The position numbers and the translations under genes were made by a program. A stretch of 64,000 nt of DNA from the NCBI RefSeq assembly GCF_000495795.1, contig NZ_AWGD01000009.1, positions 1 through 64,000 on the forward strand, read 5' to 3'. Positions within the stretch are counted from its first letter, which is position 1; every line of letters begins with the position of its first letter. The DNA is from Asticcacaulis sp. AC460 (lineage in GTDB: Bacteria > Pseudomonadota > Alphaproteobacteria > Caulobacterales > Caulobacteraceae). Below the pieces are notes generated by a model, which was not told the origin of the DNA, ran no database searches, and saw only the letters and a list, made by a program, of their open reading frames with translations. Shown in pieces: positions 52,868-61,570 of the stretch.

Positions 52868-53746
52868 GTGAAAAGATTGGCTGTCATACACGCAAGCGCG
52901 GTTGCCGCACTTCTCCTGAGCCTGGCGGCCTGCCAGCCGGCCCGGCCCGGCGCGGAGGACGCGGCGACGGCCGAATTGCGCGCCAAGGGCTATGCGCGGG
53001 CGCCTGAAATCACCTCGGTCGTCGAGGAAGGCACGACCTTCGTCGTCTATGGCGTGGCCAATAAAGGCGGACGCGTCAATCTGAAGTACCTCGGCGCCAA
53101 TGATGCCGGCCTCACCCTGAACGCCAGCATCGGCGGTGAAGTGGACAAGGAAGGGGTATTTCGAATCCCCGAAGTGCCGGTCGGGCCGCACGGCGGCCTG
53201 TACGACCTTCTCGCCACGGACTCACCGCGCAGCCAGCGTGAGTCCGAGGTGCCGGCCGACACCTCGGCGTTTCCGACCGATCTGCCCTCCGATGAGCGCG
53301 GACGTTGGCTCCATGCCGAGGGCAAGCTGTTCGTGCCGCGCGGACATCCGGAAAAGGCTGTGGTTCTGCGCGCCGGTGTCGCCGGGCGTCCGGTCTCGGT
53401 GCAAAACCAGATCATTGCCGAAGTCGATTACGACGGGAGGGGCGGCATCGCCGTCGCCGGCCGTGTGGCGCCAGACATAACCGTCAATCTGGTGGTGGGT
53501 GGTGTCATGATCGGCCGCAGCCAAAGTGATGCCGACGGCCGCTACCAGGTTCTCGGACAGATCAGCGCGCCGGGGGAGGCAGAGGTCGTGATGGACATCG
53601 AAATCACGACGGAAAAGCAGTCCCAGACGCGCGCCGTGCCGATCTCCCTGCCGCCCGGGGGCGATCGCATTACGCCGATCGAAGGTGGCTGGCGGGTCGA
53701 CTGGGGGCTGCCCGGTGGCGGCGTGCAGACCTCGGTGGTCTTCTGA
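52868..53746 (+). CDS. Lipoprotein of unknown function with two Ig-like modules
   Basis: A 292-residue predicted lipoprotein (GTG start, lipobox LAAC near residue 22). Two similar beta-sandwich-like stretches are visible: VVYGVANKGGRVNLKYLG (about 58-75) and IAVAGRVAPDITVNLVVGG (about 196-214), each ending in a FRIPEVP/YQVLGQIS-type strand, a pattern seen in carboxypeptidase-regulatory or Ig-like modules. Between them lies a proline-rich segment. No enzymatic motif is recognised. It is divergent from the LOG gene. Confidence 0.7.
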   Translation: MKRLAVIHASAVAALLLSLAACQPARPGAEDAATAELRAKGYARAPEITSVVEEGTTFVVYGVANKGGRVNLKYLGANDAGLTLNASIGGEVDKEGVFRIPEVPVGPHGGLYDLLATDSPRSQRESEVPADTSAFPTDLPSDERGRWLHAEGKLFVPRGHPEKAVVLRAGVAGRPVSVQNQIIAEVDYDGRGGIAVAGRVAPDITVNLVVGGVMIGRSQSDADGRYQVLGQISAPGEAEVVMDIEITTEKQSQTRAVPISLPPGGDRITPIEGGWRVDWGLPGGGVQTSVVF

Positions 53747-53755
53747 TACTCCGGT

Positions 53756-54394
53756 TTACATCATCTCGTCCTGTTTTTGTTTGGTCGACGAGAACAGCTT
53801 TTTCAGGAATTCGGTGATGCCGTGACGTTTGGCCTTGCGGGCGACGGCGTCCTCATTGACCAGCCAGGCGATCTGGATAACCCGGCGTTCGCCTTCGAAC
53901 GGCTTGTGGCCGTGCCACGAATTGTCGAGACGCGGGAAGGCGATGAAGTGACCATATCCGGGATTGACCTCATCGGTTCCGGGACCGTCCTGGTCCGGGC
54001 CTTCCAGAAAGCGCAGATTGCCGCCACTGGCGCCTTCGCGGTTGAGGTAGATCAGGGCCGAGGCCAGCTTGTCGGCGCCGTCGGTGTGCGGTCGGCCGTC
54101 CTTCAGCGCTGACCACTTGCGCACAGTCACCCAGGACGGCTTGCCGACGAGGTCGACGCCGAGCTTGTCGCCGATGGCCTTCGCGAATTCGGGGCTGCGC
54201 ACTTCGTCGAGCAGGGTCTTGAAGGCCGGTCCCATCGGAAAATCCTCGGGACGCATAAAGCCGGTCTTGTTGATCTGCGGAAAGTCGCGCTCGATCTCGC
54301 CCTCCATCTCGGGCGGCAGGACGCCTGCGCCGATGACATTGCGGAAGGGATAGTCACTGGCCGGGGTGGTGGCGATCGAGTCGTAACGCAGCAT
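53756..54394 (-). CDS. 2OG-Fe(II) oxygenase family protein
   Basis: A 212-residue member of the 2-oxoglutarate/iron oxygenase superfamily (prolyl-hydroxylase-like). The iron facial triad is seen in GRPHTDGAD (His, Asp) and DNSWHGHKPFEGERR (His plus 2OG-binding Arg). The start at ATG 54394 was chosen over an upstream alternative by alignment with family members beginning near here. The substrate is not apparent. Confidence 0.85.
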   Translation of the reverse strand: MLRYDSIATTPASDYPFRNVIGAGVLPPEMEGEIERDFPQINKTGFMRPEDFPMGPAFKTLLDEVRSPEFAKAIGDKLGVDLVGKPSWVTVRKWSALKDGRPHTDGADKLASALIYLNREGASGGNLRFLEGPDQDGPGTDEVNPGYGHFIAFPRLDNSWHGHKPFEGERRVIQIAWLVNEDAVARKAKRHGITEFLKKLFSSTKQKQDEMM

Positions 54395-54446
54395 GGGAAT
54401 TACCTTATAAAGACCGCGTCTTATAACACGGCCTTCATGGCAAATC

Positions 54447-54674
54447 CTAGACCTCCTGCTTGTCTTCGACACGGGCGTCGATGACGGCCGGTTCGTCGGC
54501 GGTGGGCTCGTAATAGGTGGCCGTGTCGATGGTCGGCCCCTCCAGGGACGGGGGCGGCATGTTGGTCACCAAAATGGCGGTGACGGCGACCAGAATCAGC
54601 GCCATCAGGGCGAGAACGGCCGACGATGCAAAACCGTAGGACGGCAAACGATAGGACAGGGAACGAGCAGACAT
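54447..54674 (-). CDS. Small single-pass membrane protein of unknown function
   Basis: A 75-residue protein with a basic N-terminus, one membrane helix (about residues 18-38, AVLALMALILVAVTAILV) and a Pro/Glu-rich C-terminal tail. The start follows GGAGG about seven bases upstream, so it is likely a real gene. No family is recognised. Confidence 0.6.
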   Translation of the reverse strand: MSARSLSYRLPSYGFASSAVLALMALILVAVTAILVTNMPPPSLEGPTIDTATYYEPTADEPAVIDARVEDKQEV

Positions 54675-54772
54675 GGGACGCCTCCACAGCAGGATCTTGA
54701 GGCGCAGTGTCGGATAAGGGACGGTAAGTTTGAAATCGGACGCCGCCGGCGAAAATGCAAAGCGGCGATGCG

Positions 54773-55561
54773 TCAGGCTTCCACAGCCGCCTGCTGAATG
54801 GCTTCGACGTCCAGCGCTGTGATCGCGGCGATATTTTCCTGAACCTTGTCGTGGGGCCAGTTCCACCAGGCGATCTCAAGCAGTTTCGCGATGGTCGCTT
54901 CGTCGTGGCGGTAGCGCGTGACCTGGGCGGGATTGCCGGCAACGATGGCATAGGGCGGGACATTCGCGGTGACGGTGCTGCCGGCCTCGACGACTGCGCC
55001 GTCCCCGATGGTCACGCCGGAGGCGATCACGGCGTCGTCGCCGATCCGGACATCCGAGCCGATGGTGACGCCGTCGGCGGATGGATCGCCCTGGTTGATA
55101 ACGACGCCGGTGCCGATGTGGCTGTACCGGCCAATGGTCAGTCCCGACCGGCCTTCATTGCGAACCGAGGGGACGCCACGGGTATATTCTCCGATGTTCC
55201 AGCCATGGGTGAGTATCTGTTCTTCCAGAGCCCGTTCGGTCCAGTCCTGTCCGTCGTCCATGCCCGGGGTGATGGTTTCGAGGTGCAGGATGAGCGGTTG
55301 TTCGCTGAACCGGTGCTGGCCCGACATCCAGATGCGTGAATTCACCCGGTTGACCGTGTCGAAGCAGAGGCTCATCTGGCCGGACTCGTGGTAGAAACAC
55401 AACTGGCCCAGATCATCCAGCAGCCAGGACGCCTCGTTCGGATGGCTGTAACCTTCGATCCGTCCGTCGGGCAGGAGGCGCACGGGGGCGGCGATGGGGT
55501 TGCGCCGGTCGGTTCCATACCGCCAGGTCCGGCTCATCAACTGATTGCGCGTAAATCCCAT
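54773..55561 (-). CDS. CatB-like left-handed beta-helix protein lacking the catalytic histidine
   Basis: A 262-residue paralogue of 12044-12913 with the same two-part layout: an N-terminal domain (DGRIEGYSHPNEASW) and a hexapeptide-repeat domain (TIGSDVRIGDDAVIASGVTIG). Where the first paralogue has LSNHYTDTFSTYPF this one has INQGDPSADG, so the catalytic histidine and its loop are missing; acetyl transfer is doubtful. The AGNPAQVTRYRHDEATIAKLLEIAWWNW ending (in part) matches. ATG at 55561 follows GAGGA. It lies 105 bases downstream of tRNA-Asn on the same strand. Confidence 0.8.
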   Translation of the reverse strand: MGFTRNQLMSRTWRYGTDRRNPIAAPVRLLPDGRIEGYSHPNEASWLLDDLGQLCFYHESGQMSLCFDTVNRVNSRIWMSGQHRFSEQPLILHLETITPGMDDGQDWTERALEEQILTHGWNIGEYTRGVPSVRNEGRSGLTIGRYSHIGTGVVINQGDPSADGVTIGSDVRIGDDAVIASGVTIGDGAVVEAGSTVTANVPPYAIVAGNPAQVTRYRHDEATIAKLLEIAWWNWPHDKVQENIAAITALDVEAIQQAAVEA

Positions 55562-55666
55562 CTCAATATCCTCAATATCGGCAGAGGCTTCGGTCCTATA
55601 TTGCCGCATACCCGCTCACCCATGGCGAAGGGCGCGCAAACATTTATGATGTCTGGAAGAAAAGCC

Positions 55667-55742
55667 TGGCTCCCCGAACAGGACTCGAACCTGTGACAAG
55701 TCGATTAACAGTCGACTGCTCTACCAACTGAGCTATCGGGGA
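55667..55742 (-). tRNA. tRNA-Asn (GTT)
   Basis: A 76-nt cloverleaf with encoded CCA. Acceptor TCCCCGA/TCGGGGA, D-arm GCTCAGTTGGTAGAGC, anticodon loop CTGTTAA (GUU, Asn) on GTCGA/TCGAC, and T-arm ACAGG-TTCGAGT-CCTGT with discriminator G. Confidence 0.97.
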
Positions 55743-56055
55743 ATGACCTCAGGCCTTGGCAAGGCGCGCCCTATAGCAAGGGTTCGAGGGCCATGGCAAG
55801 CCTGAAAGACATTTTTTCACAACAAATCGTCGCCGGGCCTTTCAGGCACAAAAAAAGCCCGAACATCCGCCCGGGCTCTTGAGTTTGGTGATGGTGGGTG
55901 TCTTCAAAAAAGCAAAGACAACGCCGTTATTGCGGGCTTCGGGTTAATGAAGCGTAAATTCTCTTGGTTGGCGAAAAATAAACAGGGGGAAGATGCATTC
56001 ATGACTAATTAACTCGGCGCGGACGAAGGTCGCCAAAACGATAGAGGAATTCGCC
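55743..56055. other. Intergenic region between tRNA-Asn and the MCP gene
   Basis: 313 bases without a gene. The only structures seen are a minus-strand terminator-like hairpin (55850-55877) and a loose CtrA-type motif on the plus strand (TTAA-N7-TAAA, 55944-55958), about 100 bases before the MCP start. No small open reading frame stands out. Confidence 0.6.
55850..55877 (-). terminator. Rho-independent terminator-like hairpin, minus strand
   Basis: On the minus strand AGCCCG and CGGGCT form a 6-bp stem with a 10-base loop followed by seven T residues. No annotated minus-strand gene ends here; it could end an unannotated small RNA. Confidence 0.55.
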
Positions 56056-57189
56056 GTGAGCCTTTCTGCGCAACTGTCCCGCGTCCGCATCCTTTTGGCC
56101 GCCGTCACCGTGGGCTCCGTGGCTCTGGCGGCTCTGGCGGCGTTTCCGTTCAAGCTGATCAGCCTTCTGGCGGCCCTTGCTGTTACCGTTATTGCCATTG
56201 TCGGTCTGATCCTGACCGGCAAACTGTCGGGCCAGGCCGACACTCTGGATCGTGATATTGATTCGCTGCGCAACCGCGCCGCGGCCCAGGCCGAGCGCGA
56301 TGAAGAGGCGGCCCAGATGGCGGCGGCCCTGGACGATGAACGGCGGACGTCTTTGCAGTCCCTGGCCGCGCAACTGGAACAGCAGGTATCCAGCCTGATC
56401 GAAGCCCTGACGCGGTCGTCCCACGCCATGACCTCATCCGCCGAACATATGAGCCAATCGGCCTTCTCGGCCTCCGAAAGCGCCGGTAAGGTCGCTTCGG
56501 TCGCCATCGAAACCTCGCAAAATGCCCAGAAGGTCGCCTCGACCGTCATGGAACTCTCCCAGACGGCCAACGAGATCGCCCATTCCACCCACGAATCGTC
56601 CCAGGTATCGGCGCGCGCCTCTGCCGAGGCCGAAGCGACCTCGGCGATGATGACGCGTCTGGGCCGCAGCGCCGATGAAATTACGGCCGTGGTCGACATG
56701 ATCACCTCGATCGCCCAGCAGACCAATCTGCTGGCGCTGAACGCCACGATCGAGGCGGCGCGGGCCGGGGAGCACGGCGCCGGCTTTGCCGTGGTCGCCG
56801 CCGAGGTCAAGACCCTGTCGCAGCAGACCGAAAAGGCGACACGCGACATCACGGCCAAGGTCCAGCAGATCCAGGCTGACGCCAACGACGCCCGTACGGC
56901 CATCGCCGCCATTGTCGCCACCATCGGTGAACTGCGCGCCGGCGCCGACGACATCGCCCGCTCGGTCGCCGCCCAGCAGATGGCAACGTCGCGAATCGCC
57001 GACACGGTGGAAAACCTGGCCGCCGGCTCGCAGAGCGTCGGTGACGACATCGATTCGGTGCGCAACGTCGCCAGCGAAACCGGTCAGGTCGCCAGCGTGG
57101 TCTTCGAGGAGGCCAAGTCGGTCAGCGAAGTCTCAGCCTCGCTGCGCCGTGAGGTCAGCAAGTTCCTGACTTCAGTGCGCGCCGCCTGA
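56056..57189 (+). CDS. Methyl-accepting chemotaxis protein
   Basis: A 377-residue chemoreceptor. It starts with a GTG preceded by AGAGGAA. One or two closely spaced membrane segments (about residues 15-55) lead directly to a cytoplasmic region with no sizeable periplasmic or PAS sensor domain. The signalling tip [20 protein letters not shown] (about 217-236) and [15 protein letters not shown] are characteristic. Family members usually have a ligand domain, so this receptor probably senses via the membrane or cytoplasm. Its 3' end overlaps the convergent GDPD gene by 18 bases. Confidence 0.92.
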   Translation: MSLSAQLSRVRILLAAVTVGSVALAALAAFPFKLISLLAALAVTVIAIVGLILTGKLSGQADTLDRDIDSLRNRAAAQAERDEEAAQMAAALDDERRTSLQSLAAQLEQQVSSLIEALTRSSHAMTSSAEHMSQSAFSASESAGKVASVAIETSQNAQKVASTVMELSQTANEIAHSTHESSQVSARASAEAEATSAMMTRLGRSADEITAVVDMITSIAQQTNLLALNATIEAARAGEHGAGFAVVAAEVKTLSQQTEKATRDITAKVQQIQADANDARTAIAAIVATIGELRAGADDIARSVAAQQMATSRIADTVENLAAGSQSVGDDIDSVRNVASETGQVASVVFEEAKSVSEVSASLRREVSKFLTSVRAA

Positions 57190-58161
57190 CGTGTTTTTGG
57201 CTAGCGGCCCGATCGTCTCGATCGAGTCGGTCGCAACACCCATGCGCCACGACTTGGGTACCTTCGCGTAGTCTTCCGGCGTATTGATGCTGGGCAGGCC
57301 GTTGTCGTTTTTCATCGCACCGACGAGGTAGACGTAACTTCCAGCTTTTGCGAAACGTTCCTGCAGGCGGTTGGGATAGCCCCAGGCCAGCCAGGTCAGA
57401 TTCAGCGGCACATACAGGGTTGTGTTGTGGCAGGCCCTGGGCATGTAGCCGCTCCAGCCCGCGGCGAGATAGCTGAGACCGCAGGACTTCAACGACGGCT
57501 TGCTGACGGGTTTGAGCTCCGGGCGTAACTCGGCCAGACGGTTGCCGGGGCGTTCACCGGCAAAGACGTTCAGACGCTGCGGCCGAGCTTGCGGATGGGC
57601 TTTGAACCAGACATCCAGCTTTTCGGCTTCGCGCGGATCGTTGCTCTTGATGTTGATCAGAAAGGCCTTGTCCGGAAAGGCACTCAGCACCTCAGACAGG
57701 GACGGCATGGCGCCCTTGAACCGGCCGCGGAACGGGTAGGTTTTGCCGCCGTCATGGGTATAGCCATAGCCGATATCTAGCGCCTTCAGTTGCGCTAGGC
57801 TGTGGTCGCGGGTGACGCCCATGCCGTCGGTTCGGCAGTCCAGCGTCCAGTCGTGAAACACGGCGAAGTCGCCGTCGGTGGTCGGATGGATATCGATTTC
57901 GACGGCATCGGCGCCGGCATCGAACGCCGCCCGCATCGAGGGCAGGGTGTTTTCCAGGAAGTCGTGAGACGGCTTTTCGATCCGCGTGGCCGTGCAGGTA
58001 TCGCGCGTCAGGCCTTCGCGGTTATAGCGCTGATACATGCCGCGGTGGGCCAGAAGCTGCGGCTGCGTATTTGGCGGAGCCACCAGCCAGGATGCGTTCG
58101 CGATATAGAGGCCGGCTGCGATGGCCAGGAAGGTCCCGCCGACGATGTAACGCTTTTTCAT
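57172..58161 (-). CDS. Glycerophosphodiester phosphodiesterase family protein
   Basis: A 329-residue protein with an N-terminal membrane anchor or signal (about residues 5-23) and a GDPD TIM barrel. The catalytic residues are in LLAHRG (about 36-41), [32 protein letters not shown] (about 86-108, in part) and LINIKSN. It hydrolyses glycerophosphodiesters such as glycerophosphocholine in the periplasm. It follows a marR gene, and the 46-base gap holds a palindromic operator, so MarR probably represses it. Confidence 0.9.
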   Translation of the reverse strand: MKKRYIVGGTFLAIAAGLYIANASWLVAPPNTQPQLLAHRGMYQRYNREGLTRDTCTATRIEKPSHDFLENTLPSMRAAFDAGADAVEIDIHPTTDGDFAVFHDWTLDCRTDGMGVTRDHSLAQLKALDIGYGYTHDGGKTYPFRGRFKGAMPSLSEVLSAFPDKAFLINIKSNDPREAEKLDVWFKAHPQARPQRLNVFAGERPGNRLAELRPELKPVSKPSLKSCGLSYLAAGWSGYMPRACHNTTLYVPLNLTWLAWGYPNRLQERFAKAGSYVYLVGAMKNDNGLPSINTPEDYAKVPKSWRMGVATDSIETIGPLAKNTSGGAH

Positions 58162-58174
58162 GATGCGCTCCCAA

Positions 58175-58199
58175 GATATGTGTAGCCTAGCTACATATC
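58175..58199. promoter_or_regulatory. Palindromic operator between marR and the GDPD gene
   Basis: GATATGT-GTAGC-CTA-GCTAC-ATATC is a near-perfect inverted repeat (one arm has a two-base insertion) about 14 bases upstream of the GDPD start. The length and A/T-rich arms suit a MarR-family dimer. Confidence 0.65.
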
Positions 58200-58207
58200 C
58201 TGGACTG

Positions 58208-58630
58208 TCAAGAGTCGGGCTTGCCCATCAGTTGCTCGAAATTGTCGAGCAGGTCGGCGACGGTTTCGGGTTTCAGTCGCTTCAGCACTGCGCCGATAAT
58301 GGCCAGCCGTTTGGCATAGACCTGCTGGTACGCAACCTTGCCGGCCTCGCTGAGGCTGAGGCGGACGGCGCGGCGATCCTGGCTGTCCTTGGCGCTGACG
58401 ATCAGGCCTTGTTTGATCAGGGCGGAGACGGTGCGGCTCATGGTCGGATGGCTGACCATTTCGAACGCCGCCAACTCGGTCAACGGCAGGCCGGGGTGGC
58501 TGAAGAGGGTGCTCAGTGTCGAATATTGTGCGCTTGTGATCGAGGAACCTTCGTCAAGGACACGCGCCTGGCGCAGCAGGCGCGTGGCGATGTTCTGAAA
58601 ACGCGCGGCTATCTCGACTGGATCGTGCAA
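58208..58630 (-). CDS. MarR family transcriptional regulator
   Basis: A 140-residue MarR-type regulator with a winged helix-turn-helix (about residues 48-95: LTELAAFEMVSHPTMSRTVSALIKQGLI, in part) and the basic wing SAKDSQDRRAVRLSLSEAG. The start is a TTG (the upstream frame is closed by a stop), with TTAGGGC nearby. It precedes the GDPD gene on the same strand, with a palindromic site between them. Its inducer is unknown. Confidence 0.85.
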   Translation of the reverse strand: MHDPVEIAARFQNIATRLLRQARVLDEGSSITSAQYSTLSTLFSHPGLPLTELAAFEMVSHPTMSRTVSALIKQGLIVSAKDSQDRRAVRLSLSEAGKVAYQQVYAKRLAIIGAVLKRLKPETVADLLDNFEQLMGKPDS

Positions 58631-58751
58631 CGCTGTGCCCTAAAGAAATCAAGCAAAGCAAGCCTGACTCCAAATAGCGACCAAGGGAGAGCGCAGCCTG
58701 CTTCTTTTGTGTTTTCTGGGCGCCAAGGGGCGAAGCCCCTGAACGCATACT

Positions 58752-58783
58752 AAAAACCACTTCCTCGCATTGCGAGGAAGTGG
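58752..58783 (-). terminator. Rho-independent terminator of tRNA-Cys
   Basis: On the minus strand a 13-bp perfect stem (CCACTTCCTCGCA with TGCGAGGAAGTGG) starts at the tRNA CCA end and is followed by TTTTTA. Confidence 0.9.
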
Positions 58784-58854
58784 AGGCCTGACCCGGAGTC
58801 GAACCGGGCTTCACGGATTTGCAATCCGGTGCGTAACCGCTCCGCCATCAGGCC
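58781..58854 (-). tRNA. tRNA-Cys (GCA)
   Basis: A 74-nt cloverleaf with encoded CCA. Acceptor GGCCTGA/TCAGGCC with discriminator T, anticodon loop TTGCAAA (GCA, Cys) on a CCGGA/TCCG-type stem, T-arm CCCGG-TTCGACT-CCGGG, and a short D-loop typical of tRNA-Cys. Confidence 0.97.
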
Positions 58855-59051
58855 TCACTGGAGCGAAGGGCGATCAGCTATCAGATCGTCCCTGTCATCG
58901 CAATTGCTTATATGAAAATTCCTGAGGAATATTTACCAGGATTGCATTTCATCGGACGGTGCAATTTGCAGTGCGGGGCAATTGCAGTCTGACGCGGGCA
59001 TGCCTATAAGGGGCGCATACGAGTCCGCGTCTTTTTTCGAGAACTGCTCCC

Positions 59052-59681
59052 ATGGATTTCCACGCCGCCCGTCAGAACATGGTCGAATCCCAGGTCCGGG
59101 TCAACGACGTCACCGACACGCCGCTGCAACTGGCCATGCGCCACATCGCGCGCGAACGTCTGTGCGCACCGTCTCAGGCCTTTGCCGCCTATGGCGATGT
59201 CGAGGTCGCCGTCGCGCCGGGCCGTGTGCTGATGGCGCCGCGCGATGTCTCCAAGCTGCTGCAGTCGGCGCACCCACGCGCCGGTGAAACCGCCCTGGCC
59301 ATTGCCGCCCCCTATGCCGCCGCCGTACTGGCCCATGCCGGTCTCAATGTCACCGTTCAGGAAGCCGATCCGCGCGCCATGGCGGTTGTCGAGCCCTATC
59401 TCAAGGAACTGGGCGTCAAGACCGAAACGGCCGATCTGAAAACGCCCGCGGGCAAGGACTATGACGTCATCATCGTCGAAGGTGCCGTCGCTGAGCTGCC
59501 AGCCGCCTGGCTGAAGGCGCTGAAGCCAGGCGGCCGTCTGGCCGTCGTGCTGAAGGACAGCAAGATCGGCCGCGCTCGTCTCTATATCCGCCTGGATTCA
59601 GGTTTCTCGGAACGCGAAGTCTTTGATTCGTCGCCCTCGACCCTGCCGGGATTCGCGCGGACGCCCAGTTTCGAGTTCTAA
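59052..59681 (+). CDS. Degenerate protein-L-isoaspartate methyltransferase-like protein
   Basis: A 209-residue protein of the PCMT family, recognisable from the N-terminal NMVESQVRVNDVTD and the C-terminal LKPGGRLAVVL region. The SAM-binding glycine motif present in the true Pcm (LEIGTGSGY) reads ALAIAAPYAAAVLAHAG here, so SAM binding is doubtful. A gene of this kind precedes the TolC-type exporter and popZ in Caulobacter, and the same order occurs here. The role of the inactive-looking paralogue is unknown. Confidence 0.8.
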   Translation: MDFHAARQNMVESQVRVNDVTDTPLQLAMRHIARERLCAPSQAFAAYGDVEVAVAPGRVLMAPRDVSKLLQSAHPRAGETALAIAAPYAAAVLAHAGLNVTVQEADPRAMAVVEPYLKELGVKTETADLKTPAGKDYDVIIVEGAVAELPAAWLKALKPGGRLAVVLKDSKIGRARLYIRLDSGFSEREVFDSSPSTLPGFARTPSFEF

Positions 59682-59682
59682 A

Positions 59683-59728
59683 GCCTCATGCCAAATAGTG
59701 TGCAGCACTTTTTGGATAAACATGAGGC
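59683..59728. other. Nested stem-loop following the Pcm-like gene
   Basis: GCCTCATG and CATGAGGC (8 bp, perfect) enclose CCAAA/TTTGG-like and AGTG/CACT pairings directly after the stop codon. It has no T run. It may be an attenuator or 3'-end structure. Confidence 0.5.
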
Positions 59729-59954
59729 GCCGCTGATGACATATTTGCGCCATCGCCGCGGTAGAGTGATGCAACCATGCGACGCCTGGCACATTAGATA
59801 CGCCTGAAACGGCAAATGAAAAAAGCTTAACTCGCCAACACAAAAAATGTCTGGCAGGAAGAGCTTACAAGTTTTTCGCAATGAACGGGCAGGGTGGCCA
59901 GGACCATTCCGCTCGACCTGCCGGCCCAGGCCGGTGTTACTATCGGGGTACATG

Positions 59955-61379
59955 ATGACCATGTTGAAGTTCGGCCGTTCCTTAACCTTGGGTCTGGGAA
60001 CATTGATGACCGTGTCGGTGCTGGCCCTGGGCGCCGCTACGGCGGTGAGCGCGGAAAGCCTGAATGAGGCGATCGCCCAGGCCTACAACCAGAATCCGAC
60101 CCTGGCGCGCGCCCGGGCGGCACAGCGCGCCGCGGACGAACGCTACGTCCAGACGCGTTCGGAATTCGGTCCTTCGCTCAGCCTCGGCGGCAGCGTCAAC
60201 TACACCGATACCGACACCTCGTTCCTGCCCGGCAACCAGCGTTCAAACACTTCGCTGTCGCTCAGCGCAGATCAGAACATCTACACGTCGGGCGGGTTGA
60301 CCAATTCGCTGCGCGCCTCGGAAGCCAATATAAAGGCCGGCCAGCAGGACCTGCGTTCGACCGAATCGCAAGTGCTGCTGGACGTCATCCAAGTCTATAC
60401 GGCTGTACGCCGTGACCAGCAGGCTCTGAAGATTTCGCAGGACAATTACGACATCCTGAAGCAGCAATTGGAACAGACCCAGGCCCAGTTCGAGGCCGGT
60501 CAGCTGACCCGCACTGATGTCGCCCAGTCCCAGGCCCGCCTCTCGGCCTCGGCCGCCTCCCTGGCTCAGGCCCAGGCGCAACTGGATGCCGATCGCGCTC
60601 AGTACATCGCCATTGTCGGCCAGGCGCCGATCGCCCTGGCCACCGAGCCGGTCCTGCCGGGCCTGCCGGCGGACTTCAATGCCGCGTTGGAAATCGCCGA
60701 ACGCAACAACCCCGACCTGCAGGCTTCGCACTACGCTGAAGACGCAGCCAAGGCCAATCTGGGCGCCGCCCGTTCTGCCTTCGGCCCGACCGTGTCGCTG
60801 GGCGCCGTCTACAGCGGCACCACCCCGACGGACGATTTTGGCGGCCTGGGCGACAATATGGGCGCCACGGCGACCATGCGCTTCTCGGTTCCGCTGTTCA
60901 GCGCCGGCATGAACGGTTCGCGCGTCCGCGAAGCGGCCGAAAACTACAATGCCCAAAAGATCAGCACCGAAATCACCCGCCGCGCTGTGGTGTCGTCGGT
61001 GTCTCAGGCCTGGTCGCAGATGATCGCCGCCCGTTCGGCCGTGACGTCGAACCAGGAGCAGGTCCGTGCCGCCCAGGTTGCCGCCGAAGGCGTCAAGACC
61101 GAGCAGCAGGTCGGCCTGCGCACCAATATCGAAGTGCTGAACGCCCAGCAGGAACTGAAGTCGGCCCAGCTGCAGCTGCTGGAGGCCGAGCGCACCCAGT
61201 ATGTCGCCGCCAGCCAGCTTCTGTCGGTTATGGGCGGCATGACGGTCCAGGCCTTTGTGCCAGATATCGAGGTCTACGACCCGCAGGAAAACCTGGATAG
61301 CGTCAAGTCGAAGGGCTGGACGCCGCTGGAATCCGTGTCGCGCGCGGTAGATGGTCTGGCGGCCGGCGGAAACAAGTAA
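59955..61379 (+). CDS. tolC: TolC family outer-membrane efflux/secretion protein
   Basis: A 474-residue TolC-type trimeric outer-membrane channel for type I secretion and multidrug efflux. The signal peptide ends near TAVSAES (about residue 31). Two repeats of the outer-membrane-protein domain (about 40-240 and 250-450) are helical with NPTLARARAAQRAADERY and NPDLQASHYAEDAAKANL (both quoted in part). The ATG at 59955 is six bases after CGGGG; adjacent ATGs are possible. The Caulobacter counterpart (RsaF) sits in the same place beside popZ. Confidence 0.92.
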   Translation: MTMLKFGRSLTLGLGTLMTVSVLALGAATAVSAESLNEAIAQAYNQNPTLARARAAQRAADERYVQTRSEFGPSLSLGGSVNYTDTDTSFLPGNQRSNTSLSLSADQNIYTSGGLTNSLRASEANIKAGQQDLRSTESQVLLDVIQVYTAVRRDQQALKISQDNYDILKQQLEQTQAQFEAGQLTRTDVAQSQARLSASAASLAQAQAQLDADRAQYIAIVGQAPIALATEPVLPGLPADFNAALEIAERNNPDLQASHYAEDAAKANLGAARSAFGPTVSLGAVYSGTTPTDDFGGLGDNMGATATMRFSVPLFSAGMNGSRVREAAENYNAQKISTEITRRAVVSSVSQAWSQMIAARSAVTSNQEQVRAAQVAAEGVKTEQQVGLRTNIEVLNAQQELKSAQLQLLEAERTQYVAASQLLSVMGGMTVQAFVPDIEVYDPQENLDSVKSKGWTPLESVSRAVDGLAAGGNK

Positions 61380-61570
61380 TTCCGCATTGGTTTTTTATGC
61401 GACGTGACGCCTGCGATCCGTCGCAGGCGCTCGCTTTATCACAGAAAAATTAGCCTTTTCGACGAAATTCGCCCCGCAAACCCTGTCTTGAGAGTTGCCA
61501 AGCACGGCGAACACGTGGCACCCTTACCGCGACTTCAGTTTTGAAATCCGATTCGCAGGCGCTTAAAAAC

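Noticed and set aside
55944-55958. CtrA box upstream of the chemoreceptor gene
   Set aside because: TTAA-N7-TAAA deviates from TTAA-N7-TTAA in the second half and such sequences occur often by chance; recorded only as a note.
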